16,375 nt of DNA from DATKEK01 sp035512195 (GTDB taxonomy: Bacteria > Pseudomonadota > Gammaproteobacteria > Burkholderiales > Eutrophovitaceae), in contig DATKEK010000333.1 in NCBI GenBank assembly GCA_035512195.1, positions 1 to 16,375 on the forward strand, in the 5' to 3' direction. Made by a program: the position numbers and the translations under genes. Positions 7,391-14,593 of this stretch are shown in pieces. Under the pieces are notes generated by a model. It did no database searches and had not been told where the DNA came from. It saw only the letters and a program-made list of their open reading frames with translations. Each line of letters starts with the position of its first letter. Position 1 is the stretch's first letter.

Positions 7391-7671
7391 AGCGGAACGA
7401 AACGCTCGATATGGCGATTACTGCCCGCAGCGAGAAAGCGGGTCATGCCGGCTTGTTCGGCCGCCGCCTGCAGGGCAGCGCAAAATCGGTCGGGGTCCGC
7501 CACCGGGTCATAGACTTCCATCCACAACAGTGGCTCGCCGAGTTTCTCCAGCAGCCGGCCGCTCACACCGTGACGCAGGCGCATGTCTTCCACCAAGCGA
7601 TCCGCGGCTTCGCGCGCCGACACTCGACGCGCCGGGTCGATGCGGTAATAGACGTAGATCGCTGCGCTCAT
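7381..7671 (-). CDS. DUF4936-family protein
   Basis: A 96-residue protein of unknown function. It resembles the DUF4936 family through the opening IYVYYRID, the GRLLEKLGEPLLWMEVYD core and the ending HIERFVPLC. It has no signal peptide or membrane segment, so it is probably cytoplasmic, and looks like a small ferredoxin-like alpha/beta fold (inference). The start ATG at 7671 overlaps the ygfZ stop as ATGA and its end overlaps the NRDE gene by 10 bases, so it is the middle gene of a translationally coupled trio. A longer open frame extends upstream to 8082 but that part is a shadow of ygfZ. Confidence 0.82.
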   Translation of the reverse strand: MSAAIYVYYRIDPARRVSAREAADRLVEDMRLRHGVSGRLLEKLGEPLLWMEVYDPVADPDRFCAALQAAAEQAGMTRFLAAGSNRHIERFVPLCA

Positions 7672-8711
7672 GTTTCCTCTGCTGCTTCTGCTGTCCCCGC
7701 GCGTTTCACCACCGTCACTGGAATACCCGAGCCGGCCAGCCGGAATGTCCGTTCGAGTGGGTCTCCGCGGAGTACGACCAGCGCGTCCCAGCCACCGCGG
7801 GGAGCGGGCGCGGCATTGACCACGGTGCCTGCCGGTTCTGTCGTGCCTGACTCGGATAGCTCGTCGCCCGGCTGGACCCGGGACTCGAGATGTGCCAGGT
7901 AGAGTTGACGCTTGAGGCTGCCGAGGTAATGCGTGCGCGCGACGATTTCCTGGCCCGGATAGCAGCCCTTGTCGAAGCTCACGCCGCCGATGGCATCGAG
8001 TGCCACCATCTGCGGCAGGAACAGCTCCTGCGTCCCGGCAGTGATCCACGCCGTGCCGGCATGGATCTGCCCCCATTCCCAAGCGGGCACCCCGGCGGCA
8101 CGCGCAGATGCCGCAAGCTGGTCCCAGAGCCCGACGACGTCAGTCTGTGGTGCGGCCAGCACGAAAGTTTCGCCGGGCAGCTGGATGGTCGTGACCGGCC
8201 CCGAGCGCACGACCGCCAGTACGCGCCCGGGGCAGGCGCCGAGGGTTGCCTTGAGCGTGTCCCCGGCCAGAGGTCCCAGCAGGCCGATCAGCGCCAGCGC
8301 AGGATCGAGGTCGACTTGCACGCGGGAGCGCAGCACATAGCGTCGCAGTCGAGTTGTCACCGGTCCAGCCAGCCCGGCCGGAACCATCAGCAGGTAGTCG
8401 CCATCCGCCACCCACCCCAGAAAGGTCGCGAACAGCCGGCCTTTGGGCGTACAGTACCCGCCCAACTGCGCACGAGATTCGGAGACTTGGCGCATATCGC
8501 TGGTGATCTGCGACTGCAGAAAGGTACCTGCATCGCGCCCGCTCACGCGCAGGCTGCAGAAATCCGTAAGCGGAGCACAGGCTGCCCCGGATGTGGCCTG
8601 CGTCAGTTCCGCATCGGGCTCGCCGAAATGCAGCACCCTGTCCCGGTCGAACGTTGCGCCTTTCGCCAGCAGTTGGCTGCGCCATTCGGGTTGTCTGGTC
8701 ATGCTGTTCAT
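7668..8711 (-). CDS. ygfZ: YgfZ-type folate-binding Fe-S cluster assembly/repair protein
   Basis: A 347-residue member of the YgfZ/GcvT-like family, which in E. coli (326 residues) binds tetrahydrofolate and supports Fe-S enzymes such as MiaB. The family signature KGCYPGQEIVARTHYLG is present with the conserved Cys250. The N-terminal half shows LTDFCSLRVSGRDAGTFLQSQITSD, typical of the folate-binding fold, and the C-terminal part is the barrel domain. Two starts are possible: ATG 8711 (used here) and ATG 8702, three codons on. A perfect TATAAT lies just upstream. It leads the overlapping unit ygfZ-DUF4936-NRDE and is divergent from the ygfX-like gene. Confidence 0.93.
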   Translation of the reverse strand: MNSMTRQPEWRSQLLAKGATFDRDRVLHFGEPDAELTQATSGAACAPLTDFCSLRVSGRDAGTFLQSQITSDMRQVSESRAQLGGYCTPKGRLFATFLGWVADGDYLLMVPAGLAGPVTTRLRRYVLRSRVQVDLDPALALIGLLGPLAGDTLKATLGACPGRVLAVVRSGPVTTIQLPGETFVLAAPQTDVVGLWDQLAASARAAGVPAWEWGQIHAGTAWITAGTQELFLPQMVALDAIGGVSFDKGCYPGQEIVARTHYLGSLKRQLYLAHLESRVQPGDELSESGTTEPAGTVVNAAPAPRGGWDALVVLRGDPLERTFRLAGSGIPVTVVKRAGTAEAAEET

Positions 8712-8722
8712 ATATGCGGAAA

Positions 8723-8728
8723 ATTATA
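8723..8728 (-). promoter_or_regulatory. -10 box (TATAAT) for ygfZ
   Basis: On the - strand a perfect TATAAT ends 11 bases before the ygfZ ATG at 8711. The predicted transcript start leaves only about 4-5 bases before that ATG, or about 14 before the second ATG at 8702. No clear -35 hexamer is seen. The box lies inside the 5' end of the divergent ygfX-like gene if that gene starts at 8714. Confidence 0.45.
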
Positions 8729-8734
8729 GGTCGT

Positions 8735-9184
8735 ATGCAGCAACGGCACTGGCTCGACGTCACGCTTCGTTCTTCGCCGCGGCTTGCCGCCATGCTGTTC
8801 GCTGCGCATGGCGCGGCGCTGGCCGCAGCGTATCTGATCGATGTCCCGCCTTGGTTGCAGTGGGCGCTGTGGCTTGCAATTTGCGCCAGCCTGATTCGGG
8901 CTCTGCGGGTGCATGCGCTGCGCCTCGCGCCGCAGGCATGCACTGCCTTGCGGCTGGGAAATGACGGCAGTTGCGTACTGCGCACCCGCTCCGGACGGCA
9001 GATCGACGGCAGGCTGGTGACGTCGGGCTGCGCGGTGTCGGCCTTGCTCATTCTGCTGCGCGTCAGGCCGGATTCGGGGGAGTGGGCTGTCAGCCTGGTG
9101 TTGCTGCCCGACTCGGCTGATGGGGAATGCCTGCGGGCGCTGCGGGTATTACTCAAATTCGGCCTGGACGATAACGCGTCATGA
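8735..9184 (+). CDS. YgfX-like inner-membrane protein
   Basis: A 149-residue protein resembling YgfX (CptA), a small inner-membrane protein often encoded with sdhE and nadB. Two membrane segments are visible at about 17-35 (LAAMLFAAHGAALAAAYLI) and 39-57 (PWLQWALWLAICASLIRAL). A cytoplasmic beta-rich tail follows, with the family-typical LVLLPDSADGECLRALRVLL near its end. The start is either ATG 8735, used here because YgfX proteins begin shortly before the first helix, or ATG 8714 seven codons earlier. Its stop overlaps that of the convergent nadB by 6 bases. The partner gene sdhE is not present next to it. Similarity is at the level of layout and short motifs, so the call is probable rather than certain. 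Confidence 0.75.
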   Translation: MQQRHWLDVTLRSSPRLAAMLFAAHGAALAAAYLIDVPPWLQWALWLAICASLIRALRVHALRLAPQACTALRLGNDGSCVLRTRSGRQIDGRLVTSGCAVSALLILLRVRPDSGEWAVSLVLLPDSADGECLRALRVLLKFGLDDNAS

Positions 9185-10753
9185 CGGCGTAAGCATCGTG
9201 TCGCTGGCAATTGCGGCCGGCTCCGGGTAATCGCGACTGAAATGCAGCCCGCGGCTCTCCTTGCGGCGTATTGCGCTGGTCACGATCAGGTCGGCGGTCA
9301 GCACGAGATTGCGCAGGTCAAGCAGGTCGCCGGTCACGCGGAAGTTCGAATAATACTCGTGTATCTCTTCCGACAATAATCGGATCCGGTGCATCGCACG
9401 CTCCAGACGCTTGTTGGTACGCACGATGCCAACATAGTCCCACATGAACCGGCGCAGTTCGTGCCAGTTGTGTGCGATCACAATCTCTTCGTCGGCATCG
9501 GTGACGCGGCTTTCATCCCAGCGCGGCAACGGTATTCGCGCGGCGGTTTCCCGCAGCAGAATATCCTCGGCGGCTGCCCGGCCGAACACCAGGCATTCCA
9601 GCAGCGAATTGCTGGCAAGCCGGTTGGCCCCGTGCAGTCCGGTGTGTGCGGTTTCGCCCACCGCGTAAAGTCCCGCCAGGTCGGACCGTCCGCGCAGGTC
9701 GGCCTGGATGCCGCCGCAGGTGTAGTGCGCGGCCGGCACCACCGGGATCGGCTGTCGGGTGATGTCGATTCCCAACTCCAGACAACGTGCATGGATGGTC
9801 GGAAAGTGAGTTCTCAGGAAAGTATCCGGTTTGTCGCTGATGTCCAGATAAACGCAGTCCAGTCCGCGTTTTTTCATTTCGAAGTCGATCGCACGGGCAA
9901 CCACATCGCGCGGTGCGAGTTCCGCGCGTTCGTCGTGTGCCGGCATGAACCGCGTTCCGTCGGGAAGCTTCAACTCGCCGCCTTCGCCGCGCACGGCCTC
10001 GCTGATCAGGAACGACTTTGCATGCGGGTGGTAGAGGCAGGTCGGGTGGAACTGCACGAACTCCATGTTTACGACCCGGCAGCCGGCGCGCCAGCCCATC
10101 GCAATGCCATCTCCTGTCGCGGTGTCAGGGTTGGTCGTATACAGGTAAACCTTGCCCGCTCCGCCGGTTGCAAGCACGACATGCTCGGCAGCGATGGTAG
10201 TCACTCGTCCTCGCCGTGAGTCCAGCGCATACAGTCCGTGGCAGCGATTGTCGTCCAGACCGAGCTTGGGTCCGGTGATCAGGTCGATTGCGCTGTGGTG
10301 CTCGAGCACAGTGATATTCGGATGCGCCTTGACCTTGCCTTCGAGGGTGGTCTGCACCGCGTGTCCGGTGGCATCGGCCGCATGGATCACCCGGCGGCGG
10401 CTGTGCCCACCCTCGCGGGTGAGGTGATAACCGATCTCGCTGGCTTCGTCCCTGGTAAACGGAACGCCCTGGCTGATCAGCCACTCGATCGCTTCGCGGC
10501 CATGGGTGACCACGTGACGCACGACTTCGTGTCCGCAGAGACCCGCACCGGCGACTTCGGTGTCGTGTATGTGCGATTCGGAGGAATCGTCCGCGGCGAG
10601 CACGGCGGCGATGCCTCCCTGCGCCCAGTCGCTGGCGCCGTCGAGAAGTTCGCGCTTGGTGATGACGCCGACCTTCCGATGGTCGGCAAGATTCAGAGCC
10701 ACCGTCAGCCCGGCCAACCCGCTGCCGATGATGGCCACCTCGAATCTGATCAT
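9179..10753 (-). CDS. nadB: L-aspartate oxidase
   Basis: FAD enzyme that oxidises L-aspartate to iminoaspartate, the first step of de novo NAD synthesis with NadA. From ATG 10753 it has 524 residues (E. coli 540). Visible features are the FAD dinucleotide-binding GSGLAGL at 10-16, DWAQGGIAAV, the active-site YHLTREGGHSRRR, TGGAGKVYLYTTNPDTATGDG, VPAAHYTCGG, ETAHTGLHGANRLASNSLLECLV in the FAD domain, and the C-terminal helical domain ending RRKESRGLHFSRDYPE. The frame is open to an ATG at 10834, but that 27-residue extension is rejected: MIRFEVAIIGSG is the normal family N-terminus, and GGGAG (10760-10764 region, read as GGGAG on the - strand) gives a well-spaced ribosome binding site. Confidence 0.97.
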   Translation of the reverse strand: MIRFEVAIIGSGLAGLTVALNLADHRKVGVITKRELLDGASDWAQGGIAAVLAADDSSESHIHDTEVAGAGLCGHEVVRHVVTHGREAIEWLISQGVPFTRDEASEIGYHLTREGGHSRRRVIHAADATGHAVQTTLEGKVKAHPNITVLEHHSAIDLITGPKLGLDDNRCHGLYALDSRRGRVTTIAAEHVVLATGGAGKVYLYTTNPDTATGDGIAMGWRAGCRVVNMEFVQFHPTCLYHPHAKSFLISEAVRGEGGELKLPDGTRFMPAHDERAELAPRDVVARAIDFEMKKRGLDCVYLDISDKPDTFLRTHFPTIHARCLELGIDITRQPIPVVPAAHYTCGGIQADLRGRSDLAGLYAVGETAHTGLHGANRLASNSLLECLVFGRAAAEDILLRETAARIPLPRWDESRVTDADEEIVIAHNWHELRRFMWDYVGIVRTNKRLERAMHRIRLLSEEIHEYYSNFRVTGDLLDLRNLVLTADLIVTSAIRRKESRGLHFSRDYPEPAAIASDTMLTPS

Positions 10754-10759
10754 TTCCTG

Positions 10760-10764
10760 CTCCC
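10760..10764 (-). promoter_or_regulatory. ribosome binding site deciding the nadB start
   Basis: On the - strand GGGAG lies 6 bases before the ATG at 10753. It supports that start over the in-frame ATG at 10834. Confidence 0.75.
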
Positions 10765-10779
10765 TGTTGCGGACGGCGG

Positions 10780-10785
10780 ATTGTA
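10780..10785 (-). promoter_or_regulatory. candidate -10 box (TACAAT) for nadB
   Basis: TACAAT on the - strand matches 5 of 6 consensus bases and would place transcription start about 20 bases before the nadB ATG at 10753. No convincing -35 hexamer is seen. If used, it shows that the longer nadB reading from 10834 is not translated. Confidence 0.4.
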
Positions 10786-10834
10786 CCGGCACTCTCGAAG
10801 GAGGAGTGTTTGAGTCGGAAACCCGCCTGGTCAT

Positions 10835-10862
10835 GAACTAATTGCCTGGCTCGATTGTCTGT
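10835..10862 (+). promoter_or_regulatory. candidate sigma-E (AlgU) promoter upstream of rpoE
   Basis: GAACTA (10835-10840), a 17-base spacer and TCTGT (10858-10862) match the extracytoplasmic sigma-E/AlgU pattern GAACTT-N16-17-TCTGA at 5 of 6 and 4 of 5 positions. It lies about 110 bases before the rpoE start, where autoregulated promoters of this operon are found in Pseudomonas and E. coli. Autoregulation is inferred. Confidence 0.6.
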
Positions 10863-10905
10863 CCGGGGTGAATCGCGATGCGTTTCCCGGATGGGTAACG
10901 GCAGT

Positions 10906-10911
10906 TATACT
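10906..10911 (+). promoter_or_regulatory. candidate sigma-70 -10 box for rpoE
   Basis: TATACT matches 5 of 6 consensus bases and is followed by about 60 bases before the rpoE ATG. The hexamer 17 bases upstream (TTTCCC) is a poor -35. It may be the housekeeping promoter that keeps basal rpoE expression alongside the sigma-E-like one. Confidence 0.4.
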
Positions 10912-10971
10912 AGGCGCCCTTTCGCGCGGCGCTGGATGGCCGCCAAACGACAATCCAGGAAATGTGGCTAG

Positions 10972-11571
10972 ATGGGCGACCGTGAAGTTGACCAGCAGCT
11001 GGTCGAGCGCGCGCAGCGCGGCGACAAGCACGCTTTCGAACTGCTGGTTTCAAAGTACCAGCGCAAGCTGGCGCGGCTATTGTCCCGATTCATCCGCGAT
11101 CCCGCAGAGGTGGAGGACGTGGCACAGGAGGCCTTCATAAAGGCCTATCGGGCGCTGCCTGCCTTCCGCGGTGACAGCGCGTTCTACACGTGGCTGTACC
11201 GCATCGGGATCAATACCGCGAAGAATTACCTGGTGGCGATGGGTCGGCGCGCACCGACCACCACCGAATTCGACAGTGAAGAGGCCGAGAATTTCGACGA
11301 TGGCGACCAGCTCCGGGACCTGCACACGCCGGAGGCGGAGATGATGAGCAAACAGATCGCCTCGACCGTGAACCAGACGATGGAAGAGTTGCCTGATGAA
11401 CTGAGAACCGCGATCACGTTGCGCGAGATCGAGGGAATGAGCTACGAGGATATTGCGACGGTGATGAATTGCCCGATCGGCACGGTTCGCTCCCGGATTT
11501 TCCGGGCGCGGGAGACGATCGCGGCAAGACTGCGTCCGTTGCTGGACACGGCGAAAGACAAGAGGTGGTGA
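10972..11571 (+). CDS. rpoE: RNA polymerase sigma factor RpoE (AlgU/sigma-E)
   Basis: Extracytoplasmic-function sigma factor for the envelope stress response, 199 residues. Region 2 spans about 20-90 (KYQRKLARLLSRFI, EVEDVAQEAFIKAYRALPAFRGDSAFYTWLYRIGINTAKNYL). Region 4 is about 135-190, with the helix-turn-helix LREIEGMSYEDIATVMNCPIGTVRSRIFRARE. These segments are nearly the classical RpoE/AlgU sequence. It heads the rpoE-rseA-rseB-mucD operon, with rseA starting 2 bases after its stop. Two promoter candidates lie upstream, one sigma-E-like. The only ribosome-binding match is AGGA at 10957-10960, 11 bases from the ATG, so initiation may be moderate. The tryptophan ending (KDKRW) is unremarkable. 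Confidence 0.98.
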   Translation: MGDREVDQQLVERAQRGDKHAFELLVSKYQRKLARLLSRFIRDPAEVEDVAQEAFIKAYRALPAFRGDSAFYTWLYRIGINTAKNYLVAMGRRAPTTTEFDSEEAENFDDGDQLRDLHTPEAEMMSKQIASTVNQTMEELPDELRTAITLREIEGMSYEDIATVMNCPIGTVRSRIFRARETIAARLRPLLDTAKDKRW

Positions 11572-11573
11572 GC

Positions 11574-12086
11574 ATGGAGCGCATTTCGGCGTTGATCGAC
11601 GGCGAGCTGGAGGATGACGAGCTTGCACGGGAGTTCAACAGGTTGGAGGAGGATCCCGAGTGGCGGTCGGCATGGGACGCCTATCATTTGATCGGGGACG
11701 TCCTGCGGGGCCAGGGGCAGCTGACCGAACATGTGGTCGAGCGGGTCAGCGTAAGACTCACCTCGGAGCCCACGGTACTGGCTCCAAAGCCTCGCCGCGC
11801 CTCGCTTCTGGCACGCCGAGCGGTGCTGCCGATTGCCGCGTCGGTGGTCGGCATGGCTGTGGTGGCTTGGCTCGCGGTCTTCAACGATCCTCTCTCTACT
11901 CAGCCGGCACTGGTTGCCGACGCGGAGCGGTCGGTCGAATCGGTCGCGGTGGTCGTGGAGCCGGCCGGGTCGACGATGAACGAGTATCTGATGGCGCACC
12001 AGCAGTTTTCGCCGAGTACCGCGATGCAGGGCGTTGGATCATACGTGCGCACCGTCTCGGTTCGTGAAGCGGACTACCGGCCCTGA
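11574..12086 (+). CDS. rseA: Anti-sigma-E factor RseA (MucA)
   Basis: Single-pass inner-membrane protein that binds and inhibits RpoE until cut by regulated proteolysis. The 170 residues comprise a cytoplasmic sigma-binding domain (about 1-75; ERISALIDGELEDDELARE and WRSAWDAYHLIGDVLRGQ are typical), a membrane helix at about 83-103, and a periplasmic tail. The tail holds the conserved MucA-type MNEYLMAHQQFSPSTAMQGVGSYVRTVS (135-162), the part contacted by RseB. The start ATG 11574 has AGAGGTGG immediately upstream inside the end of rpoE. An in-frame open stretch upstream to 11469 is a shadow of rpoE. Site-1 and site-2 proteases (DegS/AlgW, RseP) are not in the window. Confidence 0.95.
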   Translation: MERISALIDGELEDDELAREFNRLEEDPEWRSAWDAYHLIGDVLRGQGQLTEHVVERVSVRLTSEPTVLAPKPRRASLLARRAVLPIAASVVGMAVVAWLAVFNDPLSTQPALVADAERSVESVAVVVEPAGSTMNEYLMAHQQFSPSTAMQGVGSYVRTVSVREADYRP

Positions 12087-12091
12087 CATCC

Positions 12092-13066
12092 ATGCGTAAC
12101 GGGTTGTTGCTTCCCGCTGTTGCCGCCTGGGCGTTCTTCACCGGAGCCGCTACCGCCGACCCGCTCAGGCAGGCCGACGCGCTGCAGATGCTGGAGCGCA
12201 TTGCCAACGCCGCCCGCGAGCTGAACTATGTCGGCACCTTCGTATACCAGCACGGAGACCATGTCGAAACCTCGCGCATCGTGCACTTCGTAGACGATTC
12301 CGGAGAGTACGAAAAGCTCGAGGCGCTGGATGGGCCGCGCAGGGAGATCATACGCACCAACGACGAGGTGCTCTGTTACTACCCCGACGCCAAGATCGTT
12401 CGCAGCGAGAAGCGCCTGGCGCGGCGGACTTTTCCGGCATTGCTGCCGGAACAGATCACCTCGCTCACCGAGTTCTACCAGATTCGCAAGGGCGAACCCG
12501 AACGCATCGCCGGTTATGATTCCCAAGCGCTGGTACTGGAGCCACGGGACGGCATGCGCTACGGCCACAAGCTCTGGGCGGAAGCGAACAGCGGACTGTT
12601 GCTCAAGGCGCGGATGCTGAACGAGCGCAACCAGGCGGTCGAACAGTTCACCTTTACCCAGCTCACCATCGGCTCCGGAGTGACACGCGAGATGGTGCGG
12701 CCGACCTATCGGGTGCAGTTCCCGGAGTGGCGACTGGACCGGTTCGCCCATCTTCTGGCGAACGTGGAATCGGGCTGGATCGTGCGCCAGTTTCCAGCCG
12801 GTTTCCGCAAGGTTCTGGAGATGCGCAGAACAAAGCAGGGCGGGTCATCGCCTGTCACGCACCTGGTCTATTCGGACGGACTTGCCGCGGTATCGATCTT
12901 CATCGAGCCGCTGGCGGGCAGAACGCAAGTCCGCGAAGGCCTGTCGCGGCAGGGGGCGATCAACATCTACACCCGGGCCATGGACGACCAGGTCGTCACT
13001 GTGCTGGGCGAGGCACCAGCCGCCACGGTCATGCAGATCGGCAACTCGGTTGCCTATCGTCCCTGA
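12092..13066 (+). CDS. rseB: Sigma-E regulatory protein RseB (MucB)
   Basis: Periplasmic protein that binds the RseA tail and shields it from the site-1 protease; known homologues sense mislocalised lipopolysaccharide or lipoproteins. The 324 residues begin with a Sec signal peptide cut near Ala22 (GAATA-DP). The mature protein shows the MucB/RseB N-terminal lipoprotein-carrier-like fold (NYVGTFVYQHGDHVETSRIVHF) and the smaller C-terminal domain (THLVYSDGLAAVSIFIEPL, GAINIYTRAMDDQVVTVLGEAP). Length is normal (E. coli 318). The start is 5 bases after the rseA stop and has no clear ribosome binding site, so translation is probably coupled to rseA. Confidence 0.96.
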   Translation: MRNGLLLPAVAAWAFFTGAATADPLRQADALQMLERIANAARELNYVGTFVYQHGDHVETSRIVHFVDDSGEYEKLEALDGPRREIIRTNDEVLCYYPDAKIVRSEKRLARRTFPALLPEQITSLTEFYQIRKGEPERIAGYDSQALVLEPRDGMRYGHKLWAEANSGLLLKARMLNERNQAVEQFTFTQLTIGSGVTREMVRPTYRVQFPEWRLDRFAHLLANVESGWIVRQFPAGFRKVLEMRRTKQGGSSPVTHLVYSDGLAAVSIFIEPLAGRTQVREGLSRQGAINIYTRAMDDQVVTVLGEAPAATVMQIGNSVAYRP

Positions 13067-13118
13067 CCGTCTCGCCGCCGACTTCAATGCCGGTTTGAGC
13101 CCCATTACAAGGAACCCG

Positions 13119-14492
13119 ATGCTGAAGAAACTGCTGGTCGTCCTGGCGTTTGTCATGCCTCCGCTGGCAGCGGCCCAGGCACTGCCCGATTTTACCGGGC
13201 TGGTGGAGCAGAGCGGCGCCGCGGTGGTGAACGTAAGCACTACGCAGACCGTCCGCCGGGGTCCGCAATTTCCGGTTCCGGAAGACGATCCGTTCTTCGA
13301 TTTCTTCCGGCGCTTTGGCCCGCCGCAGGGGCCGCAGGAATACGAATCCCGTTCGCTTGGATCCGGATTCATCATCAGCCGTGACGGATATATTCTGACC
13401 AACGCACACGTGGTCGATGCGGCTTCCGACATCACCGTCAAGCTCAACGACAAGCGCGAGTTCAAGGCGGAAGTGATCGGTTCCGACCGTCGAACCGATG
13501 TCGCCATCATAAAAATCGAGGCAAGCGACCTGCAAACGGTGAAAACCGGCGATCCCGAGAAGCTCAAGGTGGGCGAATGGGTGTTGGCGATCGGATCGCC
13601 TTTCGGCTTCGAGAATACCGTGACCGCAGGCATCGTCAGCGCGAAGGGCCGTTCTCTGCCGCAGGAAAATTACGTGCCGTTCATCCAGACCGACGTGGCG
13701 ATAAACCCCGGAAATTCCGGTGGGCCATTGTTCAACATGAAGGGCGAGGTGATCGGCATCAACTCGCAGATATACAGCCGCACCGGCGGTTTCATGGGTC
13801 TGTCTTTCGCCATCCCGATCAATGTCGCGATGGATATTGCCAACCAGCTGCGTACCCAGGGGCGCGTCAGCCGTGGCCGTATCGGAGTCGTAATCCAGGA
13901 AGTCACCCGCGAACTGGCCGATTCCTTCGGGCTCGACAAACCGCAGGGGGCGCTGGTGAACTCGGTGGAGCGTGGCGGCCCGGCCGACCAGGCTGGAATC
14001 GAGGCATCGGACGTCATCCTCGATTTCGACGGCAAACCTGTCGTGACTTCCAGCGATCTCCCTCGGCTGGTGGCGCAGACGCGGCCCGGTTCGCGAGTGC
14101 CGATGCAGGTATGGCGCAAGGGCACGGCCCGCAGCATCGAGATAACAGTGGGCGAGCTGGTGGAAGAGCGTGCGGCAAGCCGGCGCACGCAACCCGAACG
14201 GCAGTCCGGGAACGCGGTGGCCAGGCTCGGAGTGACGGTTTCCGAGCTGTCCGCCGAACGGCTCAACGAACTGAGCATCACTGGCGGGCTGCTGGTAGAA
14301 GACGTGCAGGGCCCCGCACAGCGGGCAGGCTTGCGTCGCGGCGACATCATCCTCGCGCTGAACAATCACGATGTCAGCTCGGTTCAGCAACTGAACCAGC
14401 TCATGTTGCAATACGAGCAGGCGCGCAGCGTTGCAGTACTGGTCAGGCGCGGCGACGGCGCGATCTACGTACCCATCCGTCTGGATAATTGA
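13119..14492 (+). CDS. mucD: Periplasmic serine protease/chaperone MucD (DegP/HtrA family)
   Basis: HtrA-family protease that degrades or refolds damaged periplasmic proteins, a member of the sigma-E regulon. The 457 residues start with a Sec signal peptide ending near PPLAAA (about residue 19). The catalytic triad is His97 (TNAHVV), Asp127 (RRTDVAIIKI) and Ser200 (NPGNSGGPL). Two PDZ domains follow, about 252-345 (RGRIGVVIQEV, GGPADQAGIEASDVIL) and 365-455 (ARLGVTVSEL, GPAQRAGLRRGDIILALN). AAGGA at 13109-13113 supports the ATG at 13119; the frame is open further upstream inside rseB but that is a shadow. A 52-base gap separates it from rseB, with no mucC in between. Confidence 0.95.
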   Translation: MLKKLLVVLAFVMPPLAAAQALPDFTGLVEQSGAAVVNVSTTQTVRRGPQFPVPEDDPFFDFFRRFGPPQGPQEYESRSLGSGFIISRDGYILTNAHVVDAASDITVKLNDKREFKAEVIGSDRRTDVAIIKIEASDLQTVKTGDPEKLKVGEWVLAIGSPFGFENTVTAGIVSAKGRSLPQENYVPFIQTDVAINPGNSGGPLFNMKGEVIGINSQIYSRTGGFMGLSFAIPINVAMDIANQLRTQGRVSRGRIGVVIQEVTRELADSFGLDKPQGALVNSVERGGPADQAGIEASDVILDFDGKPVVTSSDLPRLVAQTRPGSRVPMQVWRKGTARSIEITVGELVEERAASRRTQPERQSGNAVARLGVTVSELSAERLNELSITGGLLVEDVQGPAQRAGLRRGDIILALNNHDVSSVQQLNQLMLQYEQARSVAVLVRRGDGAIYVPIRLDN

Positions 14493-14538
14493 ACCGCCAC
14501 GCGATTGAAAGCCGTCCCGCGGCTTGCCGGCAATCCGT

Positions 14539-14544
14539 TACAAT
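14539..14544 (+). promoter_or_regulatory. candidate -10 box (TACAAT) upstream of lepA
   Basis: TACAAT (preceded by T) matches 5 of 6 consensus bases, about 50 bases before the lepA ATG. No good -35 sits at 16-18 bases. A transcript from here would begin near 14551 and run straight into the terminator-like hairpin at 14568-14592. Confidence 0.3.
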
Positions 14545-14567
14545 CCGCAGCTTTCACGAAGCATAAA

Positions 14568-14592
14568 GGGCACTTCGGGTGCCCGTTTTTTT
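14568..14592 (+). terminator. intrinsic terminator of the rpoE-mucD operon, abutting lepA
   Basis: A perfect 6-base-pair stem GGGCAC / GTGCCC closes a TTCGG loop and is followed by G and seven T residues. This is a textbook rho-independent terminator, 76 bases after the mucD stop. The U-tract ends one base before the lepA ATG at 14594. It therefore also forms the whole proximal leader of lepA and could act as an attenuator. Confidence 0.85.
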
Positions 14593-14593
14593 G

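Noticed and set aside
8591..8713. 41-codon upstream extension of the ygfX-like gene
   Set aside because: It lies antisense to the 5' end of ygfZ, and YgfX proteins begin just before the first membrane helix.
10754..10834. 27-residue N-terminal extension of nadB
   Set aside because: Not conserved in L-aspartate oxidases, contains the probable nadB promoter, and the start at 10753 has a good ribosome binding site.
13029..14411. 460-codon open frame on the - strand opposite mucD
   Set aside because: The + strand carries a full HtrA protease with its catalytic triad. The antisense translation is rich in His, Arg and Asp and has no domain.
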